DNA from: Xylocopa sonorina | Lineage: Eukaryota; Arthropoda; Insecta; Hymenoptera; Apidae | DNA length: 64,000 nucleotides | Assembly (NCBI RefSeq): GCF_050948175.1 | Contig: NC_135201.1 | Coordinates: forward strand, 4,154,001-4,218,000 | Direction: 5' to 3' | In this document: piece by piece, positions 23,348 through 35,727 of the stretch | How the letters are laid out: the number at the start of each line of letters is the position of its first letter | How positions within the stretch are numbered: position 1 is the stretch's first letter | The notes under the pieces: model-generated | What the model was told of the DNA's origin: nothing | Seen by the model: only the letters and a program-made list of their open reading frames with translations | Databases searched by the model: none | Translations under genes and position numbers: made by a program

Positions 23348-23940
23348 GTCTATCCTCGTCAATTATCAAATTTGAAACGGATACAATTCCTTTGTACGTA
23401 CACAACGAGATCTACTCAAGTTGCAACCGTTCGCGCCAAACCTTGCATTAATTGTAGAATCGTTGCTACAGTCAACTGTTACATTCTTTTATCTGTGTTG
23501 CTAGAAATATAAAGAATTCGGCATATAATAGAAGCCTGGGATAGACCACTCACTCAATATACTTTTGTGTGCACGAGATTTGCACGATTATTTGCAATAT
23601 TACTGACTCTATCATCTTAATGCAGTCTTTCTTAATCTCTTTTGGTTAATTGTACTTAGCCTAGTTCTGTACAGGTGACGCTTACAGCACTGGTCTTCAT
23701 AAAGTAACCAGTACAAGTGTTGATTGCAGGTAATTAATGCATGTGTACCAGAGATTAATAAACTAAAGTTTACAGAGAACCTTCGCAGACACTGCCCCGC
23801 ATCTGCAATTTCCTTAATAATTATTGATAAATTCATCATTTGAATTTATTATTTATAAGTAATAATAATAAATATATAATATCACGCGGCGCAAGTAACA
23901 TTACAGTGCTCTTACTGTGACAAAGTTGTGTTGTCTAGAT

Positions 23941-24474
23941 GTATATTTCGATAGTTTTATTGAAATTTATTGTATATTTTAGTAGTTTTATTGCAATTTA
24001 TTTTATATTTCTCGCTTTAGAAGTAAGAGAGAGAAAGGTACTATAAAAAAGAGTGAGACAAATGATGCTGACTCTACTTTAGAACCTCTGGCGCCATCTC
24101 TGCGAAAAGTGCTCAAACTGGTCGCCCATCGTTATCGACAGCGAAGTAAACTACTGAAGGACTACTAGCCCCATCTGTGCGAGAAGTAGTGAAACTAATG
24201 CCCAACTAGTTTCAGCGCCTCTCCAAGAGATGGCGCTAGTAGTTCTTGAGTAGTTTACTTCGCTGTCGATAATGCTGTGCGACCAGTTTGAGCACTTTTC
24301 ACAGAGATGGCGCCAGGGGTTCTAGAGTAGAGTCCGCACCATCTCTCTTTCTCTTTCCTATAACTTTCGTATATATCTTTCTCTCTCTTACCTCTAAAGC
24401 GGGAAGTATGAAAAAAATTACAACGAAACTACTAAAATATACAATAAATTACAAGAAAACTATTGAAATATGCG
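23941..24474. mobile_element. 534-bp fold-back (MITE-like) element
   Basis: The left half matches the reverse complement of the right half almost end to end. GTATATTTCGATAGTTTTAT at the left pairs with CTATTGAAATATGCGC at the right. CGCTTTAGAAGTAAGAGAGAG pairs with CTCTCTTACCTCTAAAGCGGG. CTCTGGCGCCATCTCTGCG pairs with CAGAGATGGCGCCAG. CGACAGCGAAGTAAACTACT pairs with AGTAGTTTACTTCGCTGTCG. The loop is near 24202-24222. There is no coding capacity. The structure fits a non-autonomous terminal-inverted-repeat transposon; I could not define a target-site duplication. Confidence 0.8.
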
Positions 24475-24883
24475 CTTTCGTACAAACTAAAACCGTCAGA
24501 TCTCAGTAGATGTTTAACATATCGAGTATCGACAAACATTTTGGTTGTTGCTAGTCAATAATTGTAGGTATTGAAAGCCATATACATATATTTTACCCCT
24601 GTGGCATTGCGGAACATAGGGGTTTTACCGTGATATTGGTGCTTTTTGAAGTGTTATGTGATTTGCTGTGATGTCTGGGTAATTATTACTGTATTTAATT
24701 AAATATTATATAATATAATTATGCATGCAGATTTATGGATGTCCGTGGAGGAAACGAATGAAAAACTAGTTTAACCAGGAATGTAAGGAATATAATACTG
24801 GTGGACGAGGAAATTGATTCTTTTGCCATTATTCAACTGTTAATAGTCTACACAATTTACAATTCAACAAGGAATTAACATAT

Positions 24884-26922
24884 GGACTAAGAAGTCATGG
24901 TGCACTGTTCATTGACCTACTCCATCAAGAATGAGGAACTACGAAAAATAGTTTCCTCAACATTAATTACATACGAATTTACATAAATTCTAGTTATATG
25001 TAGTTGTATTATAACTTTAGCTTGTAAGTTTTAGATATATAAGATGTATTGTACCTGAATTTATAAAGATAGATGATAATAATTAGATTTTAAGAACAAT
25101 TTGTACTTTACAATATGTTAAAGAGTCTTAATAAATGTCCAGTTGTTCTTAATTAATTGTCTAATCATTTAACAACCAAATCCAACAACCAATCCGCAAT
25201 CCTAGAATGACCAATTCCAATCCTTAGGCGAGAGAATCTCGTAAAATATATCTATAACCCGAATTTAAAATTCCCGCACTTTCTTCGAATACCTCCTATG
25301 ACGTCATATTCTCCTGATACAAAGTCCGAAAATCGGGGTTTTTCGACCGAGATGCCCATTCTGGAAATTTGAATTTCCCGCGCTTTTTTCGGATACCTCC
25401 TCACTACTTATATTCTCCTGATACAAAGTCCGAAAATCGGGATTTCTCAAGCAAAGTGCCGATTTCTGAAATTTGAATTTCCCGCGCTTTTTTCGGATAC
25501 CTCCTCGCATATCATATTCTCCTGATACAAAGTCCGAAAATCAGGATTTCTCAAGCAAAGTGCCCATTTCTGAAATTTAAATTTCCCGCGCTTTTATCGG
25601 ATACCTCCTCGCATATCATATTCTCCTGATACAAAGTCCGAAAATCGGGTTCTCGATCGAAAAATCTCTATAACCTGGATAATGACGTCACTTCCAGGAA
25701 TCGTCGGAATTCCAGGAATTCTCGATGACGTCATTTCCAAGAAATGGCACTATTCGGATACCTCCTATGACGTCATGTTCTCCTGATACATTGCCGATTT
25801 TTCGAACAAAATCCTGAAAATCCGACTTTGTATCAGGAGAATATAAGTAGTGAGGAGGTATGCTTGCCACTTCTAGGAAAATGACGTCACTTCCCAGAAT
25901 CGCCGAAATTCCAGGAATTCTCGATGACGTCATTTCCAAGAAGTGGCACTATTCGGATACCTCCTATGACGTCATGTTCTCCTGATACATTGCCGATTTT
26001 TCCAACAAAATCCTGAAAATCCGACTTTGTATCAGGAGAATATAAGTAGTGAGGAGGTATTCTTGCCACTTCTAGGAAAATGACGTCACTTCCAGGAATC
26101 GCCGGAATTCCAAGAATTCTCGATGACGTCATTTCCAAGAAGTGGCACTATTCGGATACCTCCTATGACGTCATGTTCTCCTGATACAAAGTCGGATTTT
26201 CAAGATTTTGTTCGAAAAATCGGCAATGTATCAGGAGAACATGACGTCATAGGAGGTATCCGAATAGTGCCATTTCTTGGAAATGACGTCATCGAGAATT
26301 CCTGGAATTCCGACGATTCCTGGAAGTGACGTCATTATCCAGGAATTGCCAGTTTACAGAGATTTTTCAATCGAAAACCTGATTTTCGGACTTTGTATCA
26401 GGAGAATATGATATGCGAGGAGGTATCCGAAAAAAGCGCGGGAAATTCAAATTTCCAGAATGGGCATCTCGGTCGAAAAACCCCGATTTTCGGACTTTGT
26501 ATCAGGAGAATATGACGTCATAGGAGGTATTCGAAAAAGGCGCGGGAATTTTAAATTCGGGTTATAGATATATTTTACGAGATTCTCTCGCCTAAGGATT
26601 GGAATTGGTCATTCTAGGATTGTGGATCTGGTTGTAAAATGATTAGACAATTAATTAAGAACAACTGGACATTTATTAAGACTCTTTAACATATTGTAAA
26701 GTACAAAATGTTCTTAAAAGCTAATTACTATCATCTATCTTTATAAATTCAGGTACAATACATCTTATATATCTAAAACTTACAAGCTAAAGTTATAATA
26801 CAACTACATATAACTAGAATTTATGTAAATTCGTATGTAATTAATGTCGAGGAAACTATTTTTCGTAGATCCTTATTCTTGATGGAGTAGGTCAATGAAC
26901 AGTGCACCAAGTATTCTTAGGC
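24884..26922. mobile_element. About 2.0-kb fold-back element with internal tandem arrays
   Basis: The left outer arm (GGTGCACTGTTCATTGACCT at 24899 onward) reappears inverted at 26887-26907 (AGGTCAATGAACAGTGCACC). The matching continues inwards through the ATTAATTACATACGAATTTA, TTAGATATATAAGATGTATT, CTTAATAAATGTCCAGTTGT and CCTTAGGCGAGAGAATCTCG segments, roughly 24884-25640 against 26380-26922. The inner part carries two kinds of tandem repeat: a roughly 104-bp unit (CCCGCGCTTTT... at about 25377, 25481 and 25585) and a roughly 200-bp unit (ATGACGTCACTTCC at about 25682, 25881, 26080). A further perfect hairpin sits at about 26145-26270. Open frames inside it are repeats read through in several frames, not genes. 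No transposase is visible, so it is non-autonomous. Confidence 0.85.
25677..26340. repeat. Tandem array of about 200-bp units rich in TGACGTCA
   Basis: Three head-to-tail copies spaced 199-200 bp begin at about 25681, 25880 and 26080. Each carries TGACGTCA three times next to GGAATTCTCGATGACGTCAT and CGGATACCTCCTATGACGTC. The third copy then folds back into an inverted partial copy to about 26335. Confidence 0.85.
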
Positions 26923-27785
26923 CTCATCTTATTCCTCTGCACATGTTGTGCATAAAAGTTTCAGTTAATCAATCCTGTGTAATAATGTATACTCCTGTAT
27001 AAAAATATTTCTCTTTAATCTAGTGTTTCCTGTGGTATTAATAAAAGTAGGTAGAAAAGCAGTTCAATGTAAAGTGTCAACCTCTAGCGGCACTATTTCC
27101 TATTGGTTAACTGTGTTTAATTTTACGAGTAGTGGCGCGTTCATATTGTATAGTAAATTTAATCAAATAGAGTCCCTAGATCATGGAGAATTTTTTTTAA
27201 GATGTTGGTCATTGTAATTTTATATCCGTATCGTACGAATTACAAAGTATGGTTTTGGGTTCGGCCATCTAAAATTTATATTTCTATGCACTTTACTTCC
27301 AGTCGTAGCGGCTTCTTCCATTCGTTTTCGGGTTCTACATTATGTCGTGTTTAATGAATGATTCTGAAACTGGTTGAGGCACATTATTTTCGTTATTTTC
27401 TACTGTTACCGATCGGAGGCGGAGTATTAAAGTAACAAAGCAATTATTGACGAAGGTAGATATCCCAAATAACATCTCAATACGTCGTGAATTGTCTTCA
27501 ATGTTTTATCGACAGAATAACAATGGCTGCAATGCGACATTCATAATCATTTCTTACTTACGTGTATAGTATGTTGGACTTTACGTCAAACTGCTGATTA
27601 ACGAGATGTATCGGATATAAGATAGTATTATCATCTGCGTAATTGCGTTATCCGTTATAGTGCTATTAATACATATTTTTTCCTATTCGTGTCAATGGAT
27701 TGAAAACTCTCTTTGCAACATAACCTGATAGTATTGATTATGCAGATGTGCGGTTGTATTTCTCACAGATAACGATTATCCAAAG
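26923..27785. other. 5' flank of the matrin-type zinc-finger gene
   Basis: No coding exon seen. The acceptor at 27767-27768, 17 bases before the ATG, shows that the gene has at least one upstream non-coding exon in or beyond this stretch. Confidence 0.4.
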
Positions 27786-30700
27786 ATGGAGCAGGAATCG
27801 AGACGTAAAGGACCGAGGAGTCCTAGCGCCGATTCAGAGGATTCATCTCACAGAAGAAGATCACGAAAGTACGACAGATCTCCGTCGCCAAGGAGAAGCA
27901 GATACCGTAGATCTCGTTCTCGGGACAGAAGATCACGTTCCAGCTCCAGGGACAGGAGAAGAAAAGAGTCCACTCGTTCGCAGCAGGAATGGAAACAGCA
28001 GGCTGCGTCTCAGTCCCAAGCTGCTAACCAGAATCCGACCAATCCTGGTGGTTACGTTCCTGCGGTTCACAATCAGTATCAGGTACGGTTTAGAAATGTA
28101 AGGAAAATCAGTTAGCGAATGGAAAGGAAGGTTATCGGATTGCGAAAACTATATACATATTTTTCAGGCACCTCCACCACCAAATACCAGTCAACCACCA
28201 CCTCCTTTACCAGCTTACAACCAAGGATATAATAACTACAACTATAACTATGGACAAGGCTACGATTACAGTTACCAGCAACCTACCGGTTATCGCAGTG
28301 TAAGTTTTCTTTTTGTAGGAGAATACAGTAGTCGAGTAAACTTGCCAAAATTAATATATCATATCTAAACGATAGGTTAGTCTTGTGATAATTAAGATTA
28401 CGTCGCTATCATATAGCGCAGTACGATTAAGTTTCATTGTTGTTGGTGTGATTATCTATTTGAAACGTTTCAAATTCTATGAATTTCTGAATGTAACTGT
28501 GAAATTATCATGATACAAACTACCAAAATGTTTTCTGATATTTGGTAGTATTGTTCATTTTTGGGGGATAAACATTATATTTCTTTTGGATCGCAAAGCA
28601 TTGTGAATCCCCTCGTAAGTATAACGCTCGCGTTGTTTATTTTATTGGCATCGACATTGGAAACCAGTATTTTTGACCAGATGATTCATCTTCAAGAATC
28701 TTCCGTGTATTATCCAAAGTTCTGATTTGAGTATGGACGAACAAAGGTAAGGTTCATTAGAAGTACTGTTTGAGTATTTGACATCAATTGTACGTTTATT
28801 TTGTTAGGATTATCCACCACCGAATTGGCAAGGGAATCAGGTATCTTATAACAATCAACAACCACCGCCACCACCCGCATTAACATCCCAGCAGGAGTCA
28901 TCGAGACCCGTGGATAGTGGTTCCTCTGGATTAGTATCAGCCTTGGCAAGACCAGAAGATGCCAAGAAAGAAGGTGTGTCTTGTATTTTATTCTTAACAA
29001 CGTATACTAACCGGTAGTATCACTTTAAAACATGCTTAACGTTTCTGCCTAGCAGCGATCGCAGCTGAGGTAAAACAGCAAAAAGCAACTCTGGCTAAGC
29101 AGCGCGAAGAGTATGTTAAGAAATCTGCGACGTTGCAACGCGAGTTGGAGATTCTGCGTCAGCAGTGCGATGAAATTGGTAAAGAAGGTGGACGTGAGAA
29201 TAATCGTATTATAAAAGAAAATCAAAAGTTGCAGGTACATAATAGCTATTAGCTTAGTGACTGTTATGTGAAATAGGTAATAGTGTTGATTTTAACTGTG
29301 TTTTATCGCATTTTATTAATTATCTTATTTGCAGATTGAGATACAAAATAAAATGAAATCGATACACAACGTGATCGACATGCTTACCGGAATTATAGGA
29401 GATAAAGCCACTGTCGATGATCTTAAGAGCAAGTTTAAACTAGAAATTAACAAACGCTCAAGAAGTCCTAAAGAAGACTTCCCGAAAGGCAAATCGGTAT
29501 CGCCCGACAGATCGTCAGCTTCCGACTCTGACAAGGAATCCAAAATTGAAAGGGACGCTAAAGATCGAAGGTCTCCCGAAGATTCGAAACCAATGTACAA
29601 TTTCGTGCATTATGATCCGGAAATGCATTGGTGTAAAGTCTGCGATATATTTCCTAAAACGGCAAAGGAATATTTGAATCATCTGCATAGCAATGAACAC
29701 AAAGAAGCTTGCTTAGTAAGTTGCCTATTATACTAATAGTAGAGTCCTATTATGAACTCCTTAAGTTTTGGTAATAGGTACTGTCAATAATTGAATGTAG
29801 AAGTTTCTAATTGATACATCGTTTTCATAAATAACTTTTACAATCATTAGAAACAGGATGCAGAAAAATCTAACTGATAATTGATATTACATTGTGAAAA
29901 CAAACTTGGATTCGGTTAAGACTATGTATTTCTAATTTCAATTCTATTTGTATAAGGATGATATATGTATATTACAGTAATGATCGACATGCAGGTACTT
30001 GGTACATAGTCCGATTGATGTACCATAACAATGTCTCATTTAAAAAAAGTACCATCGAGTATTTTGTAGAATTTTTGTAGGAAACATTCTCGTAACATTT
30101 AATTCCCTGCAACAGGAACGCAAGATAGTTGATATGCCGTGGCATGAGCGGAATGGAGAGGGAACGGAAAAGGAAGTGCCCTATTATCCTGGACTGCCAA
30201 CGAAAAGAACACCTATTAAAGGTATGGTTCATTTCAGTGGATAATTACTAATAGAATACAATTCCGTAGCTTGTGCACAGACACTGTGGTGTCCGGTATG
30301 TATTGAAGAGATCTACGGGACTATTGTTTGCTAAAAAATTTGCTTTCATTAACATATGTACTGTTCCATCCAATCATAGAATCGAACTACACGAAAGTAA
30401 TGAAAAAAAAAAGAAAGACAGCAGCTATCCGTGTCCAATATGTTTCCTGTTTTCAAATTGTTATAAGATAATACGTATTGACTATCAGAACTTTTGCTCA
30501 CGGAAGTAAATCGTCTCACGATTTCTCACGTAACGCGTGAAAAGATTTCTTTTCTATTTCCATGTGTTTTGTCCGTACCCACAATGTTAACAGCAAATTT
30601 TAAAGCAACGATGTAATCACCATAGTGATGCACTGGATTTTAAATGGACTTGAGGAGCACGCTTTCGGGCGATTTCAGATATTACAGCTTCTGTCTAGTC

Positions 30701-33700
30701 GAACTGTTTAAAATTATTCTTCGCAAGTGTATCGTTCATCGAGTCATCGAGTACATAGGTCCGTTTACAGTCAAGAACGAACAAAGGAAGATTTTTATCA
30801 ATGTGAAATCAATAAGATCGATGTATATATCAATATAAATCAATATTATGATAATGTTGATAGTGCGTGTACAAATACAAAATAACGGTACATAGTTATA
30901 CGAAAATGTGTAAATCGTGATAATCGCTCGTGTCACTTACCTTACTTAGAATATTTGTTATATTTATAAATACATTTGTGGCATATATTTTATAAATCGA
31001 AATATTTTTTTGTAAAACGTACTGCAAATGCCAATCTTTTGTTATCCATACATTGGTATACGTGCGCACGTACATAGAATCTAATACTATTAATTTTTCA
31101 GGCTTCAATAGTTACGTGAAATTAAAAGGAAAGTGAAGGTGTGAACAAAAGGCAATTGCAGTACGTGTGAAAGTTACTTATTGTGTTGCTTTATGTAATG
31201 TATCATTTTTCTTTTACTTGTATGTACCTTTATGATATACGTATATGTACAAATAAAATATGTTTTTACACCTCTTCATCTTTTCTTCTAGAAATCGACG
31301 TGGGACACTACTGAAGAATACTTAATGTTAGCAACCATTTGTTGAACATCTTATAATACATTATTTTTTTGTTTTCAGTGACATGAATGTGTCGTGGCAG
31401 AATATAAGGTCATTCTTTATGAACTTAAATTGTTTACAATTTTCAAAGCTTAAGTAATGCTAAGTGTTGTATTATTTGCTTATAGGTTTGCAGTTCTTCA
31501 GCGCTGCGACGGCATGGTACTGTAAGCTTTGCGATTCTTGGATCGGCGATCTCCATTGCGCGAGTTTACATTTGAAATCCAAGCAACATTCAGAGAATTA
31601 TTCTGTACGTTCTCATTGTTTCTAATCTCTGGTCCATTCCGTTTTCGCTTTCTGTTTAAGTCTAAAACTTACCGTTTCGATGTTCTTATTTAGCATTTTG
31701 TCGAGCAAAATCCTCATTGGGAAACCGACTGGATGGCGGACCGCGAGAAAGCGTTTTCAGAGGAGAAGCACAAACAGATACAAATGGAGCTGCAAAAACA
31801 CAAGGATGACGATCCACCCCCAAAGTCGAAGAAATCGAAGAAGAGCAAGAAGAAGTCAAAAAAGTCTAAGAAACGGAGAAACAGGAGCAGCGGCAGCGAT
31901 AGTTCCAGCGAGTCTGACAATTCCGACACTGATTCCGATCAGGACATGTCTAAGAGCATTCGCGTCGCTATGCGGAACAAGATGAAAGCATCGACCCAGG
32001 CAATACTTAACGAGGAGATCGACTATCATCGAATAAAGTTGAAGGATCATTGGTCAAAAATGTCGCAGCCAATGAATCAACCACCAACACCGGAGCCTCA
32101 GCCGGTAGAAACTGACGACAGGCAGCTGCTGAATTCGATCAGGGACAAATTGAAAGCGAAACAGGAAGAAGAGATGAAGTCCATTGGCGGTCGAAGAATT
32201 AGCCAAGAGAAGACGGTCGAAGAGGAGGAGGAGGAGGAGGAGCAAGTTCAGGCTTCCTTCTCGAACAAGCCAAAACCGGACAATCTGGAAGCCTGGGGGC
32301 CAAAGGAGCCGCCTAAACCTTTCTGGATAAAAAAGGAAGAGGAGAAACTGCAACCTATTGCTCAGAAACCGATCGAGTTACCGAAACCGGAGGAAATGCC
32401 CAAGCCTCACATGGGATTCTGGACGAAACAGCAAGTGAATATGACGGTGAAGCCACCCGAGAATAAATCCGCGGAGAAGGAGGACGAAAGGGAACGGGAC
32501 ACTGATAGATATAAGGAAGATCGCGATAGGAAGTACGACAGGCGAGAAGATAAATATGATCGTTACGGCGGCAGATACGAGAGGAGACGTGGTCGAGACA
32601 GAGATCGGGATCGCGATAGGGACAGGGACAGGGACAGGGATAGGGACAGAGATAGAGACAGGGACAGGGATAGAGACCGCGAGAGGGATTACTACGATGA
32701 TCGAAGAAAACGGGACAGCAATGATTCCCCTAGACGTGAGAGAAGTTGGCGCGACAGCCCTAAAAGGAATTACGACAAATACGGGAAAGACAGAAGAGAC
32801 GACAATTCGTCTAATGACGAGTCCAAGTTCGAGAAGAAAACGAACGAATCCGCGTCTAAATCTAAGAAAGGTGGTGTACAGACTAAGAAATCGACGCCTC
32901 AGGTGTCGAAGGGTAAGTTACCTTTCATTGGTAGATTACCGCTGTTCAAGAAGAAAACGGAGGAGCCAAAGTTGCCCGAGAAAGACATTACACCTCTGCC
33001 CTATCAGCAGAGCAAGTTCGAGGACACGCCAAAAGTCCCGAACGAGATCATAAACCCACCTGGCGTGGTGCATATTACCAAACTCGCAACTCCAGTTAAT
33101 CTGGGCAACAACACCATCACCGCTAGCAATATCGCAACTAGTAACAGTAATAGTAGCGGCACTATTGTCGCCGCGGCGACTAGCAACAGCAACTTTGGCA
33201 GCGGTAACAGCGCAACTACTTCACCAGCTCAGAACAAAAATCAGCCAATGAAAATATTGGTAGCGCCGCCGCCACCAGTGTTGAATGAAACGAAACCCAC
33301 TCTGCAAGTAGTGGATATGGAAATTGAAGACCAGTCCGAGGAGACAGTGATAGAGGAGCCAATGATGGAACAACAGAAACAAACACAGAGTATATCCAAG
33401 TTACCTTTGCCTCCGCATCCCCCGCCGCCGTTGAACAGACCACCGCCGTCCTTCTCGGCGCAGCCTACGCAGCCTACGCAGCAGCAACCGCAACAACCGC
33501 AACAAGCGGTGCAAAGCAGACCACAGTTCCCTACAAATCGACCACCGCCACCGTTTATCACTAATCCACCTCCGTTTGTTCAAAGTCAACCACGTTTCCC
33601 TCCTCACCAACCGGTGCGTCCACCGGTTCAGAGCCATCCACCCTTCATGGCGAATCCACCGCCACAGATGCCAGCGGTTGCTCCTTTCGTCCAGAATCAT

Positions 33701-34060
33701 CAGAATCCACCGCCACCACCGCTGCCGGCTGTTGTTGAAAACGCTGCGCCAGATATCTCTGACATCCCTGAACCCGTTGAGAAACGAACGGATCCTAGCA
33801 TTCCTCTGCCAGACGATTTGCAAGAGGCCCTGAACATTATATTCCCGAAGGAGGAGACGGAAATGAAGCAACAAAGTCAACACGAAAGTAACATTATGTA
33901 CTCATCTGTGTATAGTATGTTAGGGTGCGTCGGCTACGGGCCAGAATATATGGATCAACCGCCGCCAGAGATTACACAGGCGGATACAGAGGTGGACACT
34001 CAACCTGGACCAGACGATTTGAAGATGTTAGGCATTGACGAAGGGGATACAATCCTGTAA
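27786..34060 (+). CDS. SR/RD-rich matrin-type zinc-finger protein (CG9776/ZNF318-like)
   Basis: Eight coding exons: 27786-28082, 28168-28299, 28808-28973, 29053-29234, 29335-29715, 30116-30221, 31486-31604, 31694-34060. They sum to 3750 nt, giving 1249 residues. The N-terminus is Arg/Ser-rich (RSRSRDRRSRSSSRDRRR), then Pro/Tyr/Asn-rich (PPPPLPAYNQGYNNYNYNYG), then a coiled coil (KQQKATLAKQREEYVKK). Two U1/matrin-type C2H2 fingers follow: WCKVCDIFPKTAKEYLNHLH--EH and WYCKLCDSWIGDLHCASLHL-KQH. The large last exon has Lys/Ser blocks, WGPKEPPKPFW and MGFWTKQQ motifs, an Arg-Asp repeat, and a proline-rich tail ending DLKMLGIDEGDTIL. The architecture suggests a nuclear RNA- or splicing-associated protein; the specific role is unknown, and the CG9776/ZNF318 assignment is by architecture and memory. 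A tandem acceptor (TAGCAG) precedes exon 4 and can add or drop one alanine. Confidence 0.85.
32597..32692 (+). repeat. In-frame Arg-Asp codon repeat
   Basis: A hexanucleotide-type array of GAC/GAT and AGG/CGG/CGC/AGA codons encodes an uninterrupted run of Arg-Asp dipeptides in the matrin-type gene. Synonymous codons are mixed, suggesting that selection keeps the dipeptide rather than recent slippage alone. Confidence 0.85.
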
Positions 34061-35727
34061 TACACCTTTTACAAATTCACAAATGTTCTCTGACTCAAAA
34101 TGTTCTTTTGATAAGGATCTAGCATTAAACTCTCAAGTCGTTTTGACTGGTTTACTCTTTTTCCTTCGAGTCGATTGTTCGCAGAATGGTACACAAATAC
34201 GAATACACTGCATGTATCTCTCGATGTAAAATTTATACGGTATACATGTTGAAATGGAATTATGTAATTATGTAAACTAGTATTTTAAATGAAAGGTGGT
34301 AAATATTTCCCTTGTGCTTACTCGGTGACAAATCAGTTGAGGGCTATTGGGTACGTTGCCTCCTGAAACAGACTGCATAGATTTCCTGAAATATTTACTA
34401 TTTTTTATTCAATATACTGCTCTTCATTTAATTCTGATTAAAAGGAATACGGCCGTCTGATCTGGTGTATGCAAAAAGCGAAACTATCATAGTATCTCAC
34501 AGATATTTTGTAATGAGGCGTAATGTATGCGTATACCTCGTCCATACATTAAAATTTAAATTTCCACTTGTCTATAAGGGTATTTATAAACATTGAACTT
34601 TAGACACAAGAAATCGGTTTCTTTATTTCTCACAACACATTTATTTCAAATGCCATTGTGAATAGTATAAAAAGATAGTGCTTCGAAGCAAGAGAAACTC
34701 AAAACTGTAAATTTGATCTACTCATAAATGTGTCACTAATAAATGATGAGATTGCATAAAACGAGAATTTCTATTAAAAAGCTAAGGAACACAAAGAAAC
34801 ACGGGCAAACCTTCAGTTTTGCATTGTTCAACTATGCTTCGTTTATTTCACTTTGAATTGTGTGTCGTTTTTTATTTGAAAATTACTCGATAGATTCTTT
34901 TAAATGCTATATCACATAACTTGACCCTGAAAGCGTACAACCTCCATACAATACATAATTCAACGCCGCGGTTGGTTTCCGTTGTACTGTTACCAATTGG
35001 ATGCAAGTATTGTATGGCACCATAAATATTTAGCATGAATTATACTTTGGGTGCATAAGTAACGTGTTTGATTCTTGTGTATGTAGTATTGTCGTAAGTT
35101 TTCGAATGTTATTTAACGATATGTCGAAACGCAACATAGTACCTTTCACTATGCTACAATGAAACGATCAGTAGCGAATTTCAATATATGTACAAGAGAC
35201 GCAAAATTGTGACAGTGATTCGTTACTTTCAATTTTAAAACTAGTTCATGCATGAAATAAAATGACATTTCAACAACACTATGTGTAAATCTATCTTAGT
35301 ATAATTTATTTCTATTCGCATATTCTTCACGATCGTATCATATATTTCTCCTTTTTTTTTAAATGTCATTTGATTTCATGTATGGTCCCAATCGTGTCTT
35401 TTATTATGCGACAAAAGATAAAATATCTACGTAAATCTAAATTTTTAAATATTAGCAATTCTATATCTATGCTAACTTTAAGCCCAGTTATTTTTCTTTT
35501 CGAACAGACCAGTAAAACGCGGAGCAAAGTATTAAAAGAATGTCATTTCTTAATGCTTAAAAAACATGCATAGACGGAAATAGTGGTAAACGTATTGCGT
35601 GTGTTGGAATGACACCTCATGGAATGAACTGTAATCCAAGTTCTCAAAAGTGTGTACTAAAATCTAATTTGAATTTCGTGATTACCAAAAGCAGAACGTA
35701 GATAGGAAAATCCAGTGTCAAAGTGTG
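34061..35727. other. 3' UTRs and intergenic DNA
   Basis: AT-rich, with no coding exon. The flanking genes converge (matrin-type zinc finger on +, ADPGK on -). Confidence 0.5.

Noticed and set aside
25304..26329. Several open frames of 68-83 codons
   Set aside because: They are tandem/inverted repeat units read in many frames within the fold-back element and share no protein-like composition.
25290..26340. CRISPR-like array of regularly spaced repeats
   Set aside because: The units are tandem and lack unique spacers, lie inside an inverted repeat, and the genome is eukaryotic.
33401..33883. Long minus-strand open frames in the matrin-type last exon
   Set aside because: Antisense shadow of a proline-rich GC-biased coding exon.
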